Below, in pieces: positions 59,970-64,000 of a DNA stretch of 64,000 nucleotides; the stretch's first letter is position 1, and each line of letters opens with the position of its first letter. Origin of the DNA: Spirochaeta africana DSM 8902. Lineage in GTDB: Bacteria; Spirochaetota; Spirochaetia; DSM-27196; DSM-8902. Made by a program: the position numbers and the translations under genes. The DNA lies in NCBI RefSeq assembly GCF_000242595.2, contig NC_017098.1, forward strand, positions 682,001 to 746,000, in the 5' to 3' direction. Under the pieces are notes generated by a model. The model did no database searches and was not told the DNA's origin. It saw only the letters and a list, made by a program, of their open reading frames with translations.

Positions 59970-60982
59970 TACGACTCCGCACAACCCGAGGAATACTCAT
60001 GCTGGGAGGGCTTGCTGCTGCACTGCTGATGGGCAGCTGTCGTGCAGAAAATGGTGATACGTCATCCTCCCTGGCACAGCTGCCGGCGTATGTGCCGGCA
60101 GAGCGGCATGCCGGTACCATCCAGGTTGTCGGCTCGGATACCCTGCGCACTGCCTTGCTGCTGCTGACCGACGCCTATCATGTGCAGCAGCCGGCTGTTG
60201 AGTTCGAGCTGCACTTTCCCGGCTCGGATTTTGGGGCCCAGGCACTTGCAGATGGGCAGGCACAGCTGGCGCCGATGAGTCGGGCGCTTGCCGGGCATGA
60301 ATACGATGAGGTGGCGCGCCGAACTGGCCAGTCACCGCTACAGGTGCCGGTGGCTATCGATGCTGTCGCGGTGTATGTGCATCGTGAGAATCCGGTTGAA
60401 TCTGCTGATCTGCAGCAGCTTGCACAGGTGTTTGGGGACGTGGCGACCGAAGGGGATGCGGTGACCTGGTCCATGCTGGGCGGCAGCGGCGACTGGGCGG
60501 CCAGATCCCTGCAGCCGGTCGGCAGGGCCCCTGGTTCCGGCACCTATGAACTGTTTCGTACCCGGGTGCTGCAGGGAGCCGGGTTTGCACCGGCATATCG
60601 TGCGTATCCCGGTTCCTCATCGACCGTGCGGGCGGTGGCGGCCGATGCCGGCCTGATCGGGTATTCCGGCATCGGTTACAACTATGCCGGGGTCCGACCG
60701 CTGGCGCTGTCCGAGGATGGCGGGGCGGCCTATCAGCCGCTGCCGGAGCATATCCTCAGCGGCAGGTATCCGCTGGTCCGCCCGCTGTACATCTATGCAA
60801 GTCTTGAACAGGGACTCCCCGAGGAGACTGCCGCTGCAATGCTGGATTTCCTGCTGTTTGTGGTGTCACGGCAAGGTCAGCAGCTGCTGGCGCGGGACGG
60901 GTTCATCCTGCTCGATCAGGAGGACCTGGCGTCTGTCCGGACCCGGCTGGAGACTGCTGCGGCAGCACTATCCGGAAGGTAG
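59966..60982 (+). CDS. PstS-like lipoprotein (paralogue 3)
   Basis: 338 residues from ATG 59966, overlapping the transporter stop by 4 nt. The lipobox LLMGSC gives a lipidated mature start at C25. PstS-like blocks are VVGSDTLRTALLLLTDAY, PMSRALAGHEYDE and GRAPGSGTYELFRTRVL, with GSSSTVRAVAADAGLIGYSG. The binding site looks related to PstS but is more diverged than PstS2, and may bind another phospho-ligand. Last gene of the operon. Its final 80 nt overlap the end of the convergent phoR gene. Confidence 0.88.
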   Translation: MIRLRTTRGILMLGGLAAALLMGSCRAENGDTSSSLAQLPAYVPAERHAGTIQVVGSDTLRTALLLLTDAYHVQQPAVEFELHFPGSDFGAQALADGQAQLAPMSRALAGHEYDEVARRTGQSPLQVPVAIDAVAVYVHRENPVESADLQQLAQVFGDVATEGDAVTWSMLGGSGDWAARSLQPVGRAPGSGTYELFRTRVLQGAGFAPAYRAYPGSSSTVRAVAADAGLIGYSGIGYNYAGVRPLALSEDGGAAYQPLPEHILSGRYPLVRPLYIYASLEQGLPEETAAAMLDFLLFVVSRQGQQLLARDGFILLDQEDLASVRTRLETAAAALSGR

Positions 60983-62663
60983 AGCCGCGACCCAGCGTGC
61001 TGTCTACCGCGACCGATCCCCCGTGTACCAGTGCAATGTGCTTCACGATTGCCAGGCCCAGCCCGGTCCCGCCTTGCTGACGGCTGCGGGCGCGATCTAC
61101 CCGATAGAAGCGCTCAAACAGTCGAGGGAGATCCTGCTGGGGAATCCCGGTACCGCTGTCCTGCACCTCCAGGATGGCGTCGCTGTCCTGCCACCGGCTG
61201 CGGAGCACAACCTCTGCCCCGGCGGGGCTGTACTTGATGGCATTCTGCACCAGGTTTAGCAGAGCCTGCTCCAGCAGGTTGGCATTGGCGGTAAGTCCTG
61301 CCGGCCCCTGATTATCAACCCGAACCCGGATGCCGCGCTCGCTGCTGAGGTGGCTGGTCAGATCAACCACCCCCTGCAGCAGTGGAGCCAGCGAGACCTC
61401 GCTGCGGGGCAGCTCCCGGCCGTGTTCCTCGATGCGCGACAGGCTGAGGAGGTCTTCGATAATTGCCTGCAGTCGCTGAGACTGGGTGTGAACGATCCCC
61501 AGAAAGCGCTGAAGGTCTGACCGCGGCATCTCGATATCTTCAAGAATTGTCTCGACAAACCCGCCGATACTGGTGATCGGGGTTTTGAGCTCGTGCGAGA
61601 CGTTGGCAACGAAATCGCGGCGCACCGTTTCCAGCCGCCTGATTGCCGTTATGTCATGCAGCACCAGCAGGGTGCGCTGCTTGTGGTTGCTCTGGTATAC
61701 CGCGGCCTGCACCTGGATAATCCGTGGTTCGTTACCAAAAAGCTCGATTTCATGCTGCTGCGGCTGCGGCTGCAGCTGACCCGGAGACTCGGGTGATGAG
61801 TGATGGTCCGGCTGCAGCTGTTCGTGCAGCGTGCGTACCAGTTCCTCCAGGCGCGAACTGCGTACAACCTGCAGCAGGGGTTTGCCCTCAACTGCATCGG
61901 GGTCTGCATCAAACAACATTGCTGCAACCCGGTTCATCCGCACCACGCGACTGGTGCGGTCTAGTACGATGATCCCCTCGGCCAGGCTGCCAAGCAGCGC
62001 CTCCAGTTCCTGTTGTTGCGCCAGAATGGTGGCAATCCGCGACTGCAGCTGTGCCGCCATCTGATTCATGGTGGCTGCTACCTCGCCCACAATGGGGTGC
62101 TCATCCGGCGAGGTCCGGTGAGCCAGATTACCGCCAGCATACTCATTGGCAGCAGCAGCCAGGGTGTGCAGCGGCTGCTGCAGGGTGCGTCCGGCCAGCT
62201 GCATCCCTAGCCAGATGACCAGCAACAGCAGCAGCCCCAGTCCACCCAGCACATACAGCTGGGAGGGATAGTAGGGCACCGGTTCGGTGGTGTACAGGGT
62301 GACCAGCCCGCTGCGATACGGGGACTCGGCGGCATGAGCCAGTACCCCGATATTGTACGGAAAAACCAGGATATCCTCGCCCCGGGTGTTCTCGACCACA
62401 ATCCGGTGGCGGTGGCTGCCGCGGGCATCCCAGGTATCGATCATATCGCGAATGGTCAGAAAGGCTAACCGCTCATTGGGTTCGGCAAACCGCTCCAGGA
62501 CAGATGCGGCCAGGTCGGCGTTTCGCTGCAGTTCACGACGGTGATCGCTCTGGTACTGGCGTTCATAGACCAGATTGGACCAGAATCCGGCCGCAATCAC
62601 CATAATCATGGTTACGGCACCAACGATGAGAAATGTACTGCGAATCGGATCTCTGGAACTCAC
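60903..62663 (-). CDS. phoR: PhoR-type sensor histidine kinase
   Basis: 586 residues. Two membrane segments (TFLIVGAVTMIMVIAAGFWS; VLGGLGLLLLLVIWLGMQLA) flank a periplasmic loop of about 100 residues. Then come HAMP, PAS (LEALLGSLAEGIIVLDRTSR), HisKA with phospho-acceptor in NVSHELKTPITSIGGF (about residue 355) and HATPase (N-box LLNLVQNAIKYSPAGAEV; G1 VQDSGTGIP; G2 GGTGLGLAIVKHI). The large periplasmic loop is bigger than in E. coli PhoR. Encoded 11 nt after phoB. Its last ~26 codons overlap pstS3 on the other strand. Confidence 0.93.
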   Translation of the reverse strand: MSSRDPIRSTFLIVGAVTMIMVIAAGFWSNLVYERQYQSDHRRELQRNADLAASVLERFAEPNERLAFLTIRDMIDTWDARGSHRHRIVVENTRGEDILVFPYNIGVLAHAAESPYRSGLVTLYTTEPVPYYPSQLYVLGGLGLLLLLVIWLGMQLAGRTLQQPLHTLAAAANEYAGGNLAHRTSPDEHPIVGEVAATMNQMAAQLQSRIATILAQQQELEALLGSLAEGIIVLDRTSRVVRMNRVAAMLFDADPDAVEGKPLLQVVRSSRLEELVRTLHEQLQPDHHSSPESPGQLQPQPQQHEIELFGNEPRIIQVQAAVYQSNHKQRTLLVLHDITAIRRLETVRRDFVANVSHELKTPITSIGGFVETILEDIEMPRSDLQRFLGIVHTQSQRLQAIIEDLLSLSRIEEHGRELPRSEVSLAPLLQGVVDLTSHLSSERGIRVRVDNQGPAGLTANANLLEQALLNLVQNAIKYSPAGAEVVLRSRWQDSDAILEVQDSGTGIPQQDLPRLFERFYRVDRARSRQQGGTGLGLAIVKHIALVHGGSVAVDSTLGRGSTFRIVLPQQSPAGSGQTPGPPDRAG

Positions 62664-62674
62664 CGCGCCGCTGC

Positions 62675-63361
62675 CTACTTTATGTCCTGCAGCCGGTAGC
62701 CAACCCCGCGGACGGTCTGGATTGCCTCGCCGCGCTGTCCCAGTTTGCGCCGCAGCCCTAGAATCTGCACATCGACGCTGCGTTCGGTTACCGGATAATT
62801 GTCGCCCTTGACGGCATCAATAATCTTTGCCCGGCTGAAAACCCAGCCGGGGTTCTTGATAAGTACCTCCAGGATGCCGAACTCGGTTGCACTCAACTCT
62901 ACCGGTGAGCCATCAACCATCACCTCGTAACGGGCGCTGTCCAGCTGAATCCCGTGAGCGGTGTAGAGCTTGGCTGGCGGCTGATGCTCGCCAAGGGTGC
63001 GACGCAACAGTGCCTTGATACGTGCGGTAAGCACCTTCGGGCTGAAGGGTTTGGTAACATAATCATCGGCGCCGACATTCAGCCCGGTAACGATGTCCGG
63101 ATCCTCGGTACGGGCGGTCAGCATCAGCACCGCCGGGCCGATATCCCCGGCCTTTATTCGTGCGCACACCTCCAGACCATCGATGCCCGGCAGCATCAGG
63201 TCCAGAACCACCAGATCGAACGGGCGGGAGCGAACCATTCGCAGGGCATCTTCGCCGGTCTCTGCCGACTCCACTAGCCAGCCCTCGCGTTCCAGATTGT
63301 AGCGCAACAGCTCCAGGATATCGGGTTCATCATCTACAATCAGAATCCGTGCTGTTTCCAT
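62675..63361 (-). CDS. phoB: PhoB-type response regulator
   Basis: 228 residues, OmpR/PhoB family. Receiver with ILIVDDEPDILELLRYNLER, phospho-acceptor in VVLDLMLPGIDGLEV (D54 region) and TKPFSP. The C-terminal winged helix has ELSATEFGILEVLIKNPGWV and TERSVDVQILGLRRKLGQRG. It should bind 11-bp repeats; the CTAACC repeats ahead of the pst genes are the obvious targets. Between phoU and phoR on the minus strand; 25 nt separate it from phoU, with an AAGGAG before its ATG. Confidence 0.96.
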   Translation of the reverse strand: METARILIVDDEPDILELLRYNLEREGWLVESAETGEDALRMVRSRPFDLVVLDLMLPGIDGLEVCARIKAGDIGPAVLMLTARTEDPDIVTGLNVGADDYVTKPFSPKVLTARIKALLRRTLGEHQPPAKLYTAHGIQLDSARYEVMVDGSPVELSATEFGILEVLIKNPGWVFSRAKIIDAVKGDNYPVTERSVDVQILGLRRKLGQRGEAIQTVRGVGYRLQDIK

Positions 63362-63386
63362 GGCGTATTCTCCTTGTGTACGTACA

Positions 63387-64000
63387 CTAATCGTTCAGTT
63401 CCGGATGGTGACCGGTGCGGGCATATACCACCCACTCGCACATGTTGGTTACATGATCGCCAAGGCGCTCCAGAAACCGGCAGAGCAGCAGCAGGCGGGT
63501 GCCGTCCTCGATGTGAGCCGGATCCTCCTGCATGTAGGCGATAATCTCCCGATAGGCCGTCCGATGGAGCTCGTCGATCAGATCGTCCCGGGCTGCAATG
63601 GCCTCCGCCATGGCGGTATCCCCATCCATAAAGGCGGTCAGTACATCATGCAGCATCCCGATACCCAGCTCACTCATTCGCAGCAGGCGCGGCAGGGCAA
63701 CCTCTATCCCGTGCCGGGAAACCCTGTCGACTGCTTTCGCGATATGGCGTGCGTGGTCGCCGATTCGCTCAATGTCTGCTGCAAGTTTGATACAGGTAAT
63801 CAGAATTCGCAAATCCTCGGCAACCGGCTGTTCGATAGCAATAACACGGGTCACCAGATCCTCGATCTCGGCCTGCGCCGTATCGATCACGCTGTCTTCA
63901 TCGATAACCAGCTGTGCTGCGGTGGTGTCCTTCTCGGCCAGAGCGGCCATAGCCTTGTGCAGGGCCTCCTCGGCCAGGGTTCCCATGTGCAGGATCCCGG
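63387..64000 (-). CDS. phoU: PhoU, phosphate signalling regulator (5' partial)
   Basis: About 204 residues are visible and the frame is open to the right edge; the usual N-terminal 15-20 residues are missing, so the gene is cut by the window. PhoU signatures are intact: EEALHKAMAALAEKDTTAAQ, VIAIEQPVAEDLRILITCIK and the metal motif ERIGDHARHIAKAVD, repeated later as ERLGDHVTNMCEWVVY. PhoU links the Pst transporter to PhoR to keep the Pho regulon off when phosphate is plentiful. Heads the phoU-phoB-phoR set; its promoter is outside. Confidence 0.95.
   Translation of the reverse strand, partial: GILHMGTLAEEALHKAMAALAEKDTTAAQLVIDEDSVIDTAQAEIEDLVTRVIAIEQPVAEDLRILITCIKLAADIERIGDHARHIAKAVDRVSRHGIEVALPRLLRMSELGIGMLHDVLTAFMDGDTAMAEAIAARDDLIDELHRTAYREIIAYMQEDPAHIEDGTRLLLLCRFLERLGDHVTNMCEWVVYARTGHHPELND

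Noticed and set aside
1-64000. CRISPR arrays, rRNA genes, insertion sequences, integrases
   Set aside because: None seen: no regularly spaced direct repeats of 25-40 nt with unique spacers, no 16S/23S signatures, no transposase or integrase motifs.

Overview
The window looks like chromosome of a free-living, GC-rich spirochaete. This is inferred from gene content, not from a marker-gene search. Pointers are a divergent FliG paralogue, a CheX-type CheY phosphatase next to a CheY, TroB/TroC-like metal ABC genes, a groES with no groEL beside it, and many short lipoproteins. Genes are densely packed, often with 4-8 nt stop/start overlaps. I saw no insertion sequence, prophage, CRISPR array or rRNA operon. 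One tRNA gene (Phe, GAA) is present.

Region by region: (1) 0-7.5 kb: a partial DUF445-like membrane protein, a secreted protein, then murG-cvpA-holB and an NtrB/NtrC-type two-component pair. (2) 7.5-15.8 kb: asd-lysC-dnaJ on the minus strand, uppP, a DinG-like helicase carrying an N-terminal JAMM/RadC-like domain, groES, and a group-2 sigma-70 factor preceded by a near-consensus sigma-54 promoter, then tRNA-Phe. (3) 15.9-23.8 kb: FliG paralogue, TM2 protein, a tiny Met/Asp-rich lipoprotein, two GNAT acetyltransferases, a beta-barrel protein, and a cheY-cheX-(ammonium transporter fused to a CheA-like kinase) operon. (4) 23.9-31 kb: a metal ABC importer pair with a palindromic operator, an NAD(P)-binding protein, a family B DNA polymerase, an HATPase/cyclic-nucleotide-binding fusion and a CPBP protease. 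(5) 31-45.9 kb: a membrane left-handed beta-helix protein, glycogen debranching enzyme, lipoproteins, an M30-like metalloprotease, class II aldolase, a YihY-like protein, an ACR3 arsenite exporter, an ankyrin protein and two tandem secreted lipases. (6) 46-49.4 kb: an algF-algI-algJ type polysaccharide O-acetylation cassette. (7) 49.5-64 kb: a large phosphate locus.

The phosphate locus holds a canonical pstSCAB set (minus strand), a gtrA gene behind an 11-G tract, and a second operon pstS2-pstC2-pstA2-pstB2-fic-nptA/phoU-pstS3. It ends with phoU-phoB-phoR (minus strand). Three pst promoters carry 11-bp repeats of a CTAACC-like half-site, a good candidate for the local Pho box. In the second operon several proteins have lost family-defining residues: PstB2 has a Q-loop Gln to Ala change and an altered signature motif, the Fic-like protein has Gln in place of the catalytic His, and the Na/Pi-cotransporter homologue lacks both QSSS motifs. 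I think this operon is the best candidate in the window for an undescribed system, perhaps a phosphate-sensing membrane complex rather than a simple importer. The second best is the CheY/CheX/Amt-CheA module, which looks built to sense ammonium and signal to a response regulator. The other strong regulatory point is the putative sigma-54 to sigma-70 cascade.
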